Positions 27,081 through 36,646 of a stretch of DNA of 64,000 nucleotides are shown piece after piece (position 1 is the first letter of the stretch; every line of letters starts with the position of its first letter). The DNA is taken from positions 558,001 to 622,000 of the forward strand of contig NZ_JAJQJH010000001.1 of the NCBI RefSeq assembly GCF_029544075.1, in the 5' to 3' direction. The position numbers were made by a program, and so were the translations under genes. Source of the stretch: Chromohalobacter canadensis (GTDB taxonomy: Bacteria; Pseudomonadota; Gammaproteobacteria; Pseudomonadales; Halomonadaceae). The notes under the pieces were generated by a model. That model was not told the DNA's origin and ran no database searches. It worked only from the letters and a program-made list of their open reading frames with translations.

Positions 27081-28607
27081 TTATGCCACCGGCGCCGTGG
27101 CGGGTTGAGCATCGGCGAGCTTGAGCGTGGTATGCGTGCGGTGACGCACGTCGCGAAGTAGGTCACCGTGATCCGCCAGCGTGTCGGCGCGTGCGGGCAC
27201 GAGCTCGTGCAGGCGCTGCTGCCAGGCATCACTGGCAAATTTCTCGGGGAAGCACTGTTCGACGAGATTGATCATGATCGAAGCGGCCGTGGAGGCGCCC
27301 GGCGAGGCGCCGAGAAGCGCCGCGAGCGAACCGTCGCTGGCAGCAACGACCTCGGTGCCGAATTGCAGCACGCCGCCTTTTTCCGGGTCCTTCTTGATGA
27401 CCTGAACGCGCTGGCCGGCGATCTCGAGGCGCCAATCTTCGCTCTCCGCCTTGGGATAGAAGGCGCGCAGTTCGTCGACGCGCTGCTCATGGGAGAGCCG
27501 TACCTGATCAAGAAGGTACTTGACCAGGCTAAAGTTATCGCGCGCGACCGAGAGCATCGAGGTCACGTTGGACGAGCGCACAGACTTGACCAGGTCCATC
27601 ACCGAGCCGGTTTTCAGGAACTTGGTGGTGAAGCCGGCAAAGGGGCCGAACAGCAGCGAGGGGGTGCCATCGACATTGCGCGTATCCAGATGGGGTACCG
27701 ACATCGGCGGCGCGCCGATGGGGGCCTTGCTGTAGACCTTGGCGTGATGCCGGGAAACGATCTCGGGCTTATCGCAACGTAACCACTGGCCGCTGACCGG
27801 AAAGCCTGCGTAGCCCTTACCTTCGGGGATGCCGCTTTTCTGCAGCAGATGCAGTGAGGCACCGCCAGCGCCCAGGAAAACGAAGCGCGCACGCAGCGTG
27901 CGCTTGGTGTTGTCGTGGCCTGCGACCTTGAGGGTCCAGCTGCCATCGTCGTTGCGGTCTAGATCCTCGACCGTCTGGCCCGTGGTGATGCGTACCTGCT
28001 CGTCGGGCTCTTCCTCGAGTCGGGCGAGGAGTTGGTGAGTCAAGGCGCCGAAGTCGACATCGGTGCCGCCAGCAACGCGCGTCGCGGCCAACGGCTCATC
28101 GCCCTCTCGTCCATCCAATAATAACGGCGCCCATTGGTCGATGACGCTGCGCTCCTCGGTGTATTCCATCCCCTCGAAGCACGGATGTTCGCGCATGGCA
28201 TGGTAGCGGTCGCGCAGGAAGCGCACGTCGTCCGCGCCGCGCACGAAACTCATGTGCGGTACCGGATGCACGAAGCGCGCCGGATCGCCGAGGTTGCCCT
28301 TTTCGACCAAGTAGCTCCATAGCTGCTTGGATTCCTCGAACAAGGTGTTCGTGTGGATGGCCTTGTCGAGCACGATCGAGCCGTCCTCGGCGCGGGGCGT
28401 ATAGTTGAGTTCGCACAAGCCGGCGTGGCCGGTGCCGGCGTTGTTCCAGGCAAACGAGCTTTCGCTGGCAGTGGTATCGAGGCGCTCGATAATCTCGATG
28501 CGTGCCTCCGGCTCCAGCTCGTGAAGCAGTGTCGCGAGCGTGGCGCTCATCACGCCTGCACCCACGAGTACGATGTCTACTGACTCATCCATATGCGTGC
28601 CAACCAT
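27081..28607 (-). CDS. mqo: Malate:quinone oxidoreductase
   Basis: FAD-dependent membrane-associated enzyme oxidising malate to oxaloacetate and passing electrons to quinone. The 508-aa product has the Rossmann motif VLVGAGVMSATLATLL, then SSFAWNNAGTGHAGLCELNYTP, a hallmark of Mqo. Further blocks are LGAGGASLHLLQKSGIPEG and LLGASPGASTAASIM at the C-terminus. ATG at 28607 has AAGGG about 8 nt upstream; an ATG at 28592 is possible. No cytosolic malate dehydrogenase is visible in the window. Confidence 0.95.
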   Translation of the reverse strand: MVGTHMDESVDIVLVGAGVMSATLATLLHELEPEARIEIIERLDTTASESSFAWNNAGTGHAGLCELNYTPRAEDGSIVLDKAIHTNTLFEESKQLWSYLVEKGNLGDPARFVHPVPHMSFVRGADDVRFLRDRYHAMREHPCFEGMEYTEERSVIDQWAPLLLDGREGDEPLAATRVAGGTDVDFGALTHQLLARLEEEPDEQVRITTGQTVEDLDRNDDGSWTLKVAGHDNTKRTLRARFVFLGAGGASLHLLQKSGIPEGKGYAGFPVSGQWLRCDKPEIVSRHHAKVYSKAPIGAPPMSVPHLDTRNVDGTPSLLFGPFAGFTTKFLKTGSVMDLVKSVRSSNVTSMLSVARDNFSLVKYLLDQVRLSHEQRVDELRAFYPKAESEDWRLEIAGQRVQVIKKDPEKGGVLQFGTEVVAASDGSLAALLGASPGASTAASIMINLVEQCFPEKFASDAWQQRLHELVPARADTLADHGDLLRDVRHRTHTTLKLADAQPATAPVA

Positions 28608-28690
28608 TCACATAGCCCTTGAGAAGGTGCGTCGGTCAGCCGGTGAACGGCGTCTCGAACTGCGACCGGCGCGATGGAATTATGCGCTGT

Positions 28691-28696
28691 ATTATA
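28691..28696 (-). promoter_or_regulatory. Candidate -10 box for mqo
   Basis: On the minus strand the hexamer reads TATAAT, about 84 bp before the mqo start, in a locally AT-rich stretch with the direct repeat GCGTTA. No convincing -35 hexamer lies 17 bp away, so this is a weak call. Confidence 0.35.
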
Positions 28697-28806
28697 ACGC
28701 TTTTAACGCGAAAATACTGCCTCCCCAAGCCCGACATTATGACTAGTGACAAAGCCATAAGGGATCCCTTTGGCGTCTATAAATGCGCTGCTTGGTCGGT
28801 GCATTC

Positions 28807-29463
28807 TCAGTCGCGCAGGCTGATGATGCGCCAGCCGCGTTGCTCGGCGGCCTCGCGCAGGGCATCGTCGGGATCGACGGCGACGGGGTGGTCGACGCGC
28901 TCGAGGAGCGGCAGGTCGTTGTGCGAGTCGCTATAGAACCAGGCGCCGTCGAGAGTGGCGTCTTGCTCGGCGAGCCAAGCGTCCAGGCACGTCACCTTGC
29001 CTTCGCGGAAACTCGGGGTGCCTACCACGCGCCCCGTGTAGTGGCCGGCCTCGATCTCGGGTTCGACGGCGATCAGGTCATCCACGCCCAGGCGTTCGGC
29101 GATGGGACCGGTGATGAAGCGGTTGGTGGCGGTGATGATCAATAGCCGATTGCCTTTGGCGCGGTGGCGTGCCAGTAGTTCTTCTCCGCGCGTCAGGATG
29201 TGCGGCTCGATCTTGCTGGCCATGAACTGTTGATGCCAGGCGGCCAGTTGCTCCGGCGTGTTTTCGGCCAATGGCTGTAGCGCCAGGGCCAGGTACGCCA
29301 TGATGTCGAGATCGCCGCTCTGGTAATCTTGGTAGAAGCGCTCGTTGGCGTCGCGATAGGTCGTTGCGTCGACGGCGCCCTGCTCGATGAGGAACTCGCC
29401 CCAGGCATGGTCGCTGTCGAGGTCCAGTAGTGTATTGTCGAGATCGAAGATCGCCAGGCTCAA
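28807..29463 (-). CDS. HAD-IB family phosphatase (SerB-like)
   Basis: The 218-aa protein begins with [18 protein letters not shown], the HAD motif I. ITATNRF is motif II, FREGKV provides the Lys, and [15 protein letters not shown] is the final Asp motif. This is the PSPase-like subfamily IB seen as a stand-alone phosphatase in many gammaproteobacteria; the substrate is unknown. The start is a TTG at 29463 preceded by AAGGAG with a 6-nt spacing. The open frame continues to 29556 but only weakly. It is divergent from rppH. Confidence 0.85.
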   Translation of the reverse strand: MSLAIFDLDNTLLDLDSDHAWGEFLIEQGAVDATTYRDANERFYQDYQSGDLDIMAYLALALQPLAENTPEQLAAWHQQFMASKIEPHILTRGEELLARHRAKGNRLLIITATNRFITGPIAERLGVDDLIAVEPEIEAGHYTGRVVGTPSFREGKVTCLDAWLAEQDATLDGAWFYSDSHNDLPLLERVDHPVAVDPDDALREAAEQRGWRIISLRD

Positions 29464-29618
29464 GGAGGACTCCTTGCATCGTGCTGGGTGAACAGGAAGA
29501 TTGCGGCGTAAAAGGAGATGGATTATCGCAGAGTTACCGAATGTTGCCCACCACAAGGCGTATTGATGCGCTTTCTGGCTTTGTGGAAGAATGGCCTCAA
29601 CGAAGATTCATTAAGGTG

Positions 29619-30122
29619 ATGTCCGTGATCGACGCTGACGGCTTCAGGCCCAACGTTGGCATCATCATTGCCAACCGCAGCGGACAGCTGCTCTGGGCGC
29701 GTCGTGTGGGACAGAATGCGTGGCAATTTCCGCAAGGAGGAATCAAGGCGCATGAGACACCGGAACAGGCATTGTATCGGGAGCTCGAGGAAGAGATCGG
29801 CTTGACGCCGGAGGATGTCGAGATCTTGGCCTGTACGCGCGGATGGCTGCGCTACCGTCTCCCACGACGCATGGTGAGAACGCATTCGAGGCCGATATGT
29901 ATCGGCCAGAAACAGAAGTGGTTCCTGCTCAAGATCCGGTGTCGGGATAGCCGAGTTTGCGTGGATTCCACTCCCAAGCCGGAATTCGATGGCTGGCGTT
30001 GGGTCAGTTATTGGTATCCACTGGGACAGGTCGTGCCCTTCAAACGCGAAGTCTATCGCCGCGCTCTGCGTGAATTGGCGCCGCGCGTTCACCGTTTGGC
30101 GAACGAAGAGGGACCTTGCTAG
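29619..30122 (+). CDS. rppH: RNA pyrophosphohydrolase RppH
   Basis: Nudix hydrolase removing pyrophosphate from 5'-triphosphate mRNA ends to start decay. The product is 167 aa from the ATG at 29619 ([17 protein letters not shown]). The Nudix box is [20 protein letters not shown] continuing IGL. QKWFLLK and [12 protein letters not shown] are also typical. The insert around the fourth strand ([15 protein letters not shown]) corresponds to the RNA-binding region. An open extension to 29430 is not family-like. It is followed by ptsP, the usual neighbour. Confidence 0.95.
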   Translation: MSVIDADGFRPNVGIIIANRSGQLLWARRVGQNAWQFPQGGIKAHETPEQALYRELEEEIGLTPEDVEILACTRGWLRYRLPRRMVRTHSRPICIGQKQKWFLLKIRCRDSRVCVDSTPKPEFDGWRWVSYWYPLGQVVPFKREVYRRALRELAPRVHRLANEEGPC

Positions 30123-30240
30123 GTGCTACTCGAGATATAGCCACCGAGGGTTGATATTGCGGGGTGCGCCGAGATGCCCTGCATTCGCCTTGAGACCAAC
30201 CGTCGCACGCGTGTCGTGACGACAACAAGAAGAAATACCC

Positions 30241-32502
30241 ATGCTCGATGTTCTCCGACGCATCATTCAGGAAGTCAACGGCGCGCGTAGCTTGGAAGCC
30301 GCGCTGGCGACCATGGTGCGCCGAATTCGCAAGGCCATGCGCACCGATGTGTGCTCCATCTACCTGTTCGACGCGGAGCGCGAACGCCTAGTGCTCATGG
30401 ATACGCTGGGCTTGCACAGCGAAGCGGTGGGGCAGGTGAGCATGGGGCTTGGCGAGGGGTTGGTCGGGTTAGTAGGGCAACGCGAAGAACCGCTCAATCT
30501 TGAGGACGCGCCTTCGCACCCGTATTTCCGCTATTTCGCCGAGACGGGCGAGGAACGTTTCTCGAGCTTCCTCGGCGTGCCGATCATTCACCAGCGCCGC
30601 ATGCTCGGAGTATTGGTCGTTCAGCAGCAGGCCATGCGGCGTTTCGATGAAGGCGATGAGGCGTTTCTCATTACCATGGCCGCGCAGTTGGCCGGTGTGC
30701 TGGCGCATGCCATGGCGACAGGGACGCTGACCCGGCCGGCCCAAGCCGATGGCCAGGCGATGTTTTCGGGGGTCGCAGCATCGCCCGGCATGGCGTCGGG
30801 AGAGCTGGTGGTGCTGATGCCGCCGGCGGATCTCAACAGTGTGCCGGACCTGATTCCCACAGATATCGAGGCCGAGATCACCCGCCTGAACGAAGCGATC
30901 GCCAATGTTCGCAAGGAAATCGGCGTCGCGGCGGCACGCTTGGTCAAGCGTATCTCGGCGCAGGAAGTGGCCCTGTTCGATGCCTACCAGCAGATGCTGG
31001 GCGATGCGGCGCTGGGGCAAGAGGTCGAGAAGCGCATCCGTGAAGGGCAGTGGGCGCCCGGCGCCTTGGCCGATGTGGTCAAGCGTCATGTCCAGTATCT
31101 CGAGCGCGTCGATGATAATTACTTGCGCGAGCGAGCCGCCGACATCCGCGATCTGGGGCGCCGTGTGCTTGCCCATTTGCAAGAAGACAGCCCACGCACG
31201 CCGGACACGTTCCCCGAGAAGACCATCCTGATCGGCGATGAATTGAGTGCAGCATCACTGGGTGAGGTGCCACGCGACAAGTTGGTAGGGCTGGTATCGA
31301 TTCGCGGCTCGAGCACCTCGCATGTCGCTATTCTGGCGCGCGCGATGGGCATTCCCACTGTGCTGGGGATGGTTGATTTACCCTTGCCGAGGCTCAATGG
31401 CGCCCGGGCGATTCTCGACGGCCATCGCGGTCGGTTGTTCGTGCGCCCCGATGCCGAGCGCGAGCACCATTACGAGACCTTGATCGCCGAGGAGAAGGCC
31501 CTCAGCGAGGTCCTCGAGCATGAGCAGGACCGCCCTAGCGAAACCTCCGACGGGTACTACATGCCCTTGATGGTCAACACTGGGCTAGCCGTGGAGGCCG
31601 TGGCGTCCCTCAAGTCACGGGTCGGTGGCGTAGGCCTGTATCGCACTGAAGTGCCGTTCATGATGAACGAGCGCTTCCCCAGCGAGCAGGAACAGACACG
31701 GCTTTACCACGAGCAGCTCGAGAGTTTCGCGCCGTTGCCGGTGGTGATGCGCACGCTAGATATCGGTGGCGACAAGGATCTGCCGTACTTTCCCATCGAC
31801 GAGGCCAACCCTTTCTTGGGATGGCGCGGGATTCGCGTGACGCTCGATCATCCGGAAGTGTTGATGGTTCAGTTGCGTGCCATGCTGCGGGCTTCGGTGG
31901 GGCTCGACAATCTTTGCATCCTGTTGCCAATGATCTCGAGCATCGAGGAAGTCGATACCGCACTCAAACTCATCGACCGGGCCCAGCGGGAACTGGCCGA
32001 GGAGGGCGTCAAGCTGGCGCGCCCTCAGGTCGGGGTGATGATCGAGGTACCTGGAACGCTTTATCAGCTTGATGCACTGGCCGCCCGCGTCGACTTCTTC
32101 TCGGTGGGCAGTAACGACCTTACCCAATACCTGCTGGCGGTGGATCGCAACAACCCGCGCGTGGCGAGCCTCTACGATGCCTGCCACCCCGCCGTGCTGG
32201 GTGCCTTATCGCATCTCGCCATCGAGTCGCGACGCTTGCAGGTGCCGGCCTCGGTATGCGGCGAACTGGCCGGCGACCCCGCTGGCGCACTACTGCTGAT
32301 GGGCATGGGTTTCGAGGCGCTCTCCATGAATGCCCCTAGCTTGTCTCGTGTGCGTGCGGCGATCCGGCGTGTTTCCCTTGCAGATGCACGGACGCTGCTC
32401 GACGAAACCCTGGCGTTGCCCACCACGGCGGCGGTGCGGGCGCACCTGCGCCAACGCATGGGTGAGTGGAAGCTGGCCCACTTGCTGCCCCCCGACGACT
32501 GA
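30241..32502 (+). CDS. ptsP: PTS-Ntr enzyme I (phosphoenolpyruvate-protein phosphotransferase PtsP)
   Basis: The N-terminal GAF domain (about 1-155) is followed by the enzyme I core. The phospho-accepting His is about residue 361 in RGSSTSHVAILARAMGIP. The C-terminal PEP-binding barrel carries GLYRTEVPFM, TLDIGGDKDLPYF, MIEVPGT and the catalytic Cys in SVCGELAGDP. At 753 aa it matches PtsP rather than sugar-specific EI. It should phosphorylate NPr and report nitrogen status through glutamine sensed by GAF. Confidence 0.95.
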   Translation: MLDVLRRIIQEVNGARSLEAALATMVRRIRKAMRTDVCSIYLFDAERERLVLMDTLGLHSEAVGQVSMGLGEGLVGLVGQREEPLNLEDAPSHPYFRYFAETGEERFSSFLGVPIIHQRRMLGVLVVQQQAMRRFDEGDEAFLITMAAQLAGVLAHAMATGTLTRPAQADGQAMFSGVAASPGMASGELVVLMPPADLNSVPDLIPTDIEAEITRLNEAIANVRKEIGVAAARLVKRISAQEVALFDAYQQMLGDAALGQEVEKRIREGQWAPGALADVVKRHVQYLERVDDNYLRERAADIRDLGRRVLAHLQEDSPRTPDTFPEKTILIGDELSAASLGEVPRDKLVGLVSIRGSSTSHVAILARAMGIPTVLGMVDLPLPRLNGARAILDGHRGRLFVRPDAEREHHYETLIAEEKALSEVLEHEQDRPSETSDGYYMPLMVNTGLAVEAVASLKSRVGGVGLYRTEVPFMMNERFPSEQEQTRLYHEQLESFAPLPVVMRTLDIGGDKDLPYFPIDEANPFLGWRGIRVTLDHPEVLMVQLRAMLRASVGLDNLCILLPMISSIEEVDTALKLIDRAQRELAEEGVKLARPQVGVMIEVPGTLYQLDALAARVDFFSVGSNDLTQYLLAVDRNNPRVASLYDACHPAVLGALSHLAIESRRLQVPASVCGELAGDPAGALLLMGMGFEALSMNAPSLSRVRAAIRRVSLADARTLLDETLALPTTAAVRAHLRQRMGEWKLAHLLPPDD

Positions 32503-32559
32503 GCCCTGACAAGAGTGCACCGAGTGCTCGCTTGGTCGCGTTCTATTGGTAATCGTACG

Positions 32560-33342
32560 TCAGGCCTGCGCGACGCCTGCCAGGGCGAGCGAGTGCCGGC
32601 GGCTACCATGCGCGACGCCGTTTGGGCCAAAGCGCGATTCGTGCAGCTCAATGCTGGTGGGCTGCCATTCAACGAGCGTCGTGGTGCGGGTGCCGTAGCG
32701 ATCCCCTCGAATGAAGATCGGTGATAGGAAGTGTTCCATTTCCATGCCCACGCCGGTATCCGGTAGGTCCGGTGTCGGTGCCGGTCGGGTATCGCCCATC
32801 GTGGCCAGCGCGGGCGCCTGCCACGCGGACTGTTTCAGTGCATGCTTGAAGCTGTCCCGCGCGCGGATCACTTTGGGCCAGGGCGTATCCAGGGTGGCAT
32901 TGGAAAGGCCATGTACGCCGGGCGAAACTCGGGTGAGCGTCGTGCCTGCCGGGCCGTGATGAACATGCAATAGCGTGACGCCATCGCAATAGAGCAGATT
33001 GAACCAGTCATAGGCCTGTGCCTCGCTCGTCGCAAGGGATTCGAGCCAGGCGAGCGGTGCTTCGTGCGTCAGTGCCCGGTAAGGCAGGGCGCCTCGACTG
33101 GGAGGTGAGGACGGTGCTGCTGCGTGCGCGTTGCGGACATTGGTCACTGCCGCGAGGCGTCCCGTTTGCGATGCCGCCAACCAAGTGCCTCCGGCACGCA
33201 GGTCACGACCGCCGACGAGGGTTGGTGCGTCCGGCCATGCCCCCAGCGCTTGTGTCGGGCGGGCGTGAGTTTCATCACGGTTGGCGGCCAGACGCAGGGG
33301 CGTGTCGCTGCCTGGGCGCCAGTCGAAGACGATCAAACACAT
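32560..33342 (-). CDS. NRDE/TANGO2-family protein
   Basis: The 260-aa protein starts MCLIVFDW and has the family tetrad in AANRDETHARP, then AGGTWLAASQTGRLAAVTN. The N-terminal Cys directly after Met suggests an Ntn-hydrolase-type nucleophile, but family biochemistry is unsettled; eukaryotic TANGO2 relatives are linked to heme or lipid handling. Convergent with ptsP. The gap of 57 bp shows no hairpin terminator. Confidence 0.85.
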   Translation of the reverse strand: MCLIVFDWRPGSDTPLRLAANRDETHARPTQALGAWPDAPTLVGGRDLRAGGTWLAASQTGRLAAVTNVRNAHAAAPSSPPSRGALPYRALTHEAPLAWLESLATSEAQAYDWFNLLYCDGVTLLHVHHGPAGTTLTRVSPGVHGLSNATLDTPWPKVIRARDSFKHALKQSAWQAPALATMGDTRPAPTPDLPDTGVGMEMEHFLSPIFIRGDRYGTRTTTLVEWQPTSIELHESRFGPNGVAHGSRRHSLALAGVAQA

Positions 33343-33403
33343 GTCATATTTCCCTCGCCTAAATAGTCATCGTTGACCTGCAACCGTGCAGGCAGTGGCG
33401 TTA

Positions 33404-33546
33404 GGCTTTGTCTGAAAAGTCGGCGAGCGAAGGCCAAACAAGGCAAAAATCGGCGAAAAGACGGAGTTTACGGGGTGTAAATGAGTACTTTGAGCCGATT
33501 TTTAACGCAGTATGGTCGAGCGCAGCCAGTTTTCGGACAGAGTCCA
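33404..33546. mobile_element. MITE-like element with imperfect terminal inverted repeats
   Basis: About 143 bp, bounded by GGCTTTGTCTGAAAA on the left and TTTTCGGACAGAGTCC on the right, which are inverted copies with few mismatches. Inside is a second perfect inverted pair, AAAAATCGGC with GCCGATTTTT. It has no coding capacity and sits between two genes. This is the build of a non-autonomous transposon. A clean target-site duplication is not visible, so the element may be old. Confidence 0.7.
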
Positions 33547-33636
33547 GCGTAACGCGCCATGCCGAGGCCCGCACGTGTCATGACAGCCGGTAAGCTAGCG
33601 CGTACACTCGCTGCATCGTCACGAGCAGGGTAGGGA

Positions 33637-35691
33637 ATGCACAAAGCCGCGACTCCTTCGAGCCCCCATCGTTCGCGCTGGAAAGCGTTGCTGTGGCCGT
33701 TGTTGCTGGCCGAGATAGGCTTCACTCTGGTGTGCTTGGGCGCCGGAGCGTTGATTTGGCAGGCGAGCGACCGTCGAGAATCGGAAAACGCGCTGGCGCG
33801 TCTGCAGGCCTCGCATAGTGTCTACGCGCGCCAGTTGGACGCTCGCTTGACCGCTCAGCAGCAGCATCTTGTGATGCTCGCGCGTGGCTCGCGGCGCATT
33901 CTGCAGTCGATGGCCGAGGATACCTCGACCTCTCACACCGCTTCTCCGGTATTGCCGTCCGTGCTGTCGCACGACGATACCGAGCGGCTGCTGACGAGGC
34001 TGCTCGATGATTATGACGGCATGGATGCCTTGGTCACCCGCCTCTTTGTCTTGCCGATGGGCATGCGCGATTTCAGTGTTCCCGAGCCGCTGGACAATAT
34101 CGACAACGTCCTCCCCCCTTATCAGCGAGAACGTGTCTCTGACGATACGGAAAACGTGACCTGGTGGACCGGGGCGCAAGCGCCATCGGGACGCCTGGTG
34201 GCTACCCACGATGTCGTATGGAACGAACGCTATCTCGCACGGGTGGGGATGGAGATCTCCCTGCCACGGTTGAAGCGTTTGATTCGTGATGAGACGGGCA
34301 ACACCGGGGAGCACTGGCTCGTCGATGACACCGGGAATGCCTTGATGCGCGACGATGCGCCCCGTGTGCTGCCAGAAGCCGCGGGACGTTATGGCATGCA
34401 GTGGCTGGACGAGGGGCGTCGGGCGTTGATCTGGGATACGCTCCCCGGCACCGGTTGGCGGCTGGTGAGTCGCCTGAGCCTGCCCGACGACAGTGCCTGG
34501 CAGAAGGCGCTGCCATGGCTGAGTATCGGCTTGATTCTGGGCAATGTGCTGATCTTCGCGGGCTTCGTGAGCGTGCTCTATTGGCGATTGCAGCGCGAGG
34601 AGGATGCCTGGCAGGCCGGACTGGGCAGGCTCGCCGGCTGGCTTCCCCGCACGCAGGACGATGCACCGGACATCACTGCCGTCTCGCCGGCTACCTTGAA
34701 TACGCTGGTGACGCGTCTTGAGCCGCAATTGGGTGCCCGCACATCGCACGATTCGTGGGACATGCCGGCATGGCTCAATACCCTGCAATTGCCGGCCTTG
34801 CTGACCGAGGGCGATGTCATCGTCACCCTGAATCCTACTTTGTCGCGATTGCTCGGCGAGCGCCCCGAGGCGTTGCGCGACATTCTACTGGCCGAGTGGT
34901 TGAAGCCGCGGCTCGTCGACGAACAGCGGCGCCGGGTGCGTGTCACCGATGCAGGAGGGAGTGCGCGTGAATATCGCCTCGCATGCCTGGCCGTGCTTGG
35001 TGAACACTCCATTTGGGCGTTGATCGATCAGACCGAGACCGGCGAGACCTTGCACCGCTTGCGTATCGCGCGTGATCAGGCGCGCGAGGATGCGCGCCTC
35101 AAGACGGGCTATCTGTCGCATCTGCGTCAGGAACTCGAGGCCTGCGTTAACACGCTGACCTCGCCCCCCGAGGGCGATGCGCCTCATCGCCCGCCACAGT
35201 GGGAGGCGCTGCGGCGACGGCTGGAAGACGCCATGCTCTTGCTCGACACCTTGGCGGAGGACAAACCAGCATCCGATTCGCCCCCAAGCGATACGCCTCC
35301 CCGGGTGCTGGTCGTCGATGATGGCCCCGTCAATACGCTGCTGGCTTGTAGCGTGCTCGAGCGCCAGGGCTGTCATGTCGAGACCGCTACGAACGGCGAG
35401 GAGGCGCTGGCGCTGGCCGAGCGTCAGTCGTTCGACCTGGTGTTCATGGACATCTACATGCCAACCCTCGACGGTATGGAAACCAGTCGTCGCTGGCGTC
35501 GGTTGGAGCGTCGGCTGGCGAGACGGCATGCCAGCGTGCTGGTGGCGTTGACCGCCAATGTCACGCAAGCCAGCCGAGAAGCTTTTATGCAAGCGGGTAT
35601 GGATGACTGCCTGGCCAAGCCTTATCGCCCTGGCGATCTGGTCGCGATGGTGCGCCGTTGGGTGGGCGAAGGCGATACATCCGAGACGTAA
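33637..35691 (+). CDS. Membrane sensor-receiver protein resembling a hybrid kinase without ATPase domain
   Basis: A 684-aa protein with transmembrane helices at about 17-42 and 290-312 around a periplasmic domain of about 245 residues. Next come a PAS-like segment (about 370-465), a short HisKA-like helix containing LSHLRQELEAC, a proline-rich linker, and a C-terminal receiver. The receiver is intact: VLVVDDGPVN, the Asp in LVFMDIYMPTLDGM, VALTAN and LAKPYRP. No N, G1 or G2 box of a HATPase domain lies between HisKA and receiver, so it cannot autophosphorylate. It resembles a BarA-type hybrid that lost its catalytic domain. The ATG at 33637 has AGGGA upstream. Confidence 0.8.
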   Translation: MHKAATPSSPHRSRWKALLWPLLLAEIGFTLVCLGAGALIWQASDRRESENALARLQASHSVYARQLDARLTAQQQHLVMLARGSRRILQSMAEDTSTSHTASPVLPSVLSHDDTERLLTRLLDDYDGMDALVTRLFVLPMGMRDFSVPEPLDNIDNVLPPYQRERVSDDTENVTWWTGAQAPSGRLVATHDVVWNERYLARVGMEISLPRLKRLIRDETGNTGEHWLVDDTGNALMRDDAPRVLPEAAGRYGMQWLDEGRRALIWDTLPGTGWRLVSRLSLPDDSAWQKALPWLSIGLILGNVLIFAGFVSVLYWRLQREEDAWQAGLGRLAGWLPRTQDDAPDITAVSPATLNTLVTRLEPQLGARTSHDSWDMPAWLNTLQLPALLTEGDVIVTLNPTLSRLLGERPEALRDILLAEWLKPRLVDEQRRRVRVTDAGGSAREYRLACLAVLGEHSIWALIDQTETGETLHRLRIARDQAREDARLKTGYLSHLRQELEACVNTLTSPPEGDAPHRPPQWEALRRRLEDAMLLLDTLAEDKPASDSPPSDTPPRVLVVDDGPVNTLLACSVLERQGCHVETATNGEEALALAERQSFDLVFMDIYMPTLDGMETSRRWRRLERRLARRHASVLVALTANVTQASREAFMQAGMDDCLAKPYRPGDLVAMVRRWVGEGDTSET

Positions 35692-35776
35692 CCGAGGCTT
35701 TGTGTCGTTGCCGCCCGGCAGCGGCTGTCGTAAGGTGTCGGGCCCACGCCGACCAGAACGTATGCAAGGAGTACGC

Positions 35777-36583
35777 ATGCTCAGTTACCCCGATATCGAC
35801 CCCATCGCCATCGCCTTGGGGCCCTTCAAGGTGCATTGGTATGGGCTGATGTATGTCATCGGTTTCGTCGGGGCCTGGTGGCTGGGGCGCAAGCGCGCCG
35901 CCCGCATCGGTCTCAAGCCCGATGATATCGGGGACTTGTTGTTCTATGGGGCGCTGGGGGTCGTTCTCGGCGGTCGCGTGGGATATGCGATTTTCTATGG
36001 CTTCGAGCGCCTGATGGCCGATCCGTTATGGATATTCCAGGTCTGGGATGGCGGCATGAGTTTCCATGGCGGCCTGGTCGGTGTCTTGATTGCCGCTGGC
36101 TTGTTCGCCCGCAAGCATCGATTGGCGTTTTTCCAACTGACCGATTTCGTGGCGCCGATGGTGCCGATTGGTCTGGGGGCCGGACGCATCGGCAACTTCA
36201 TCAATCATGAATTGCCCGGGCGTGTGACCGACGTGCCCTGGGCGCTGGTGTATCCCGGCCTGGGGCCGGAAGGGCGTCACCCCTCGCCGCTTTATGAATT
36301 CGTGCTGGAAGGCGTGGTGATGTTCATCGTGCTGTGGTGGGTCTCTAGTCGGCCGCGTCGGCGTGGTATGATATCCGGCCTGTTCCTGTTGCTTTACGCG
36401 GTGTTTCGCTTCTCGGTCGAGTTCGTGCGTCAGCCCGACCCGCAGCTAGGTTTTATCGCCTTCGGCTGGCTGACGATGGGCCAATTGCTGACCGTGCCCA
36501 TGGCCTTGGCCGGCATCGCCTTGATTGTCTGGTCGCGTCGGCAGCCGGTCGACGACGCGCGAGAAGCGCCGCCGACAGCGTGA
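35777..36583 (+). CDS. lgt: Prolipoprotein diacylglyceryl transferase
   Basis: Seven-helix inner-membrane enzyme attaching diacylglycerol from phosphatidylglycerol to the lipobox Cys. The ATG at 35777 lies behind AAGGAG and gives 268 aa. Essential motifs: YGLMYVIGF, DGGMSFHGGLVG, GRIGNFINHELPGR (Lgt signature) and HPSPLYEF. An in-frame extension overlaps the previous gene and is rejected. Followed by thyA 63 bp downstream, a conserved order. Confidence 0.95.
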   Translation: MLSYPDIDPIAIALGPFKVHWYGLMYVIGFVGAWWLGRKRAARIGLKPDDIGDLLFYGALGVVLGGRVGYAIFYGFERLMADPLWIFQVWDGGMSFHGGLVGVLIAAGLFARKHRLAFFQLTDFVAPMVPIGLGAGRIGNFINHELPGRVTDVPWALVYPGLGPEGRHPSPLYEFVLEGVVMFIVLWWVSSRPRRRGMISGLFLLLYAVFRFSVEFVRQPDPQLGFIAFGWLTMGQLLTVPMALAGIALIVWSRRQPVDDAREAPPTA

Positions 36584-36646
36584 GTGGCCAGGTGTCCAAT
36601 TCCGGCGTGGCAATGCCGCGCCTTCATCGTTCAACGTTCGGATGAC

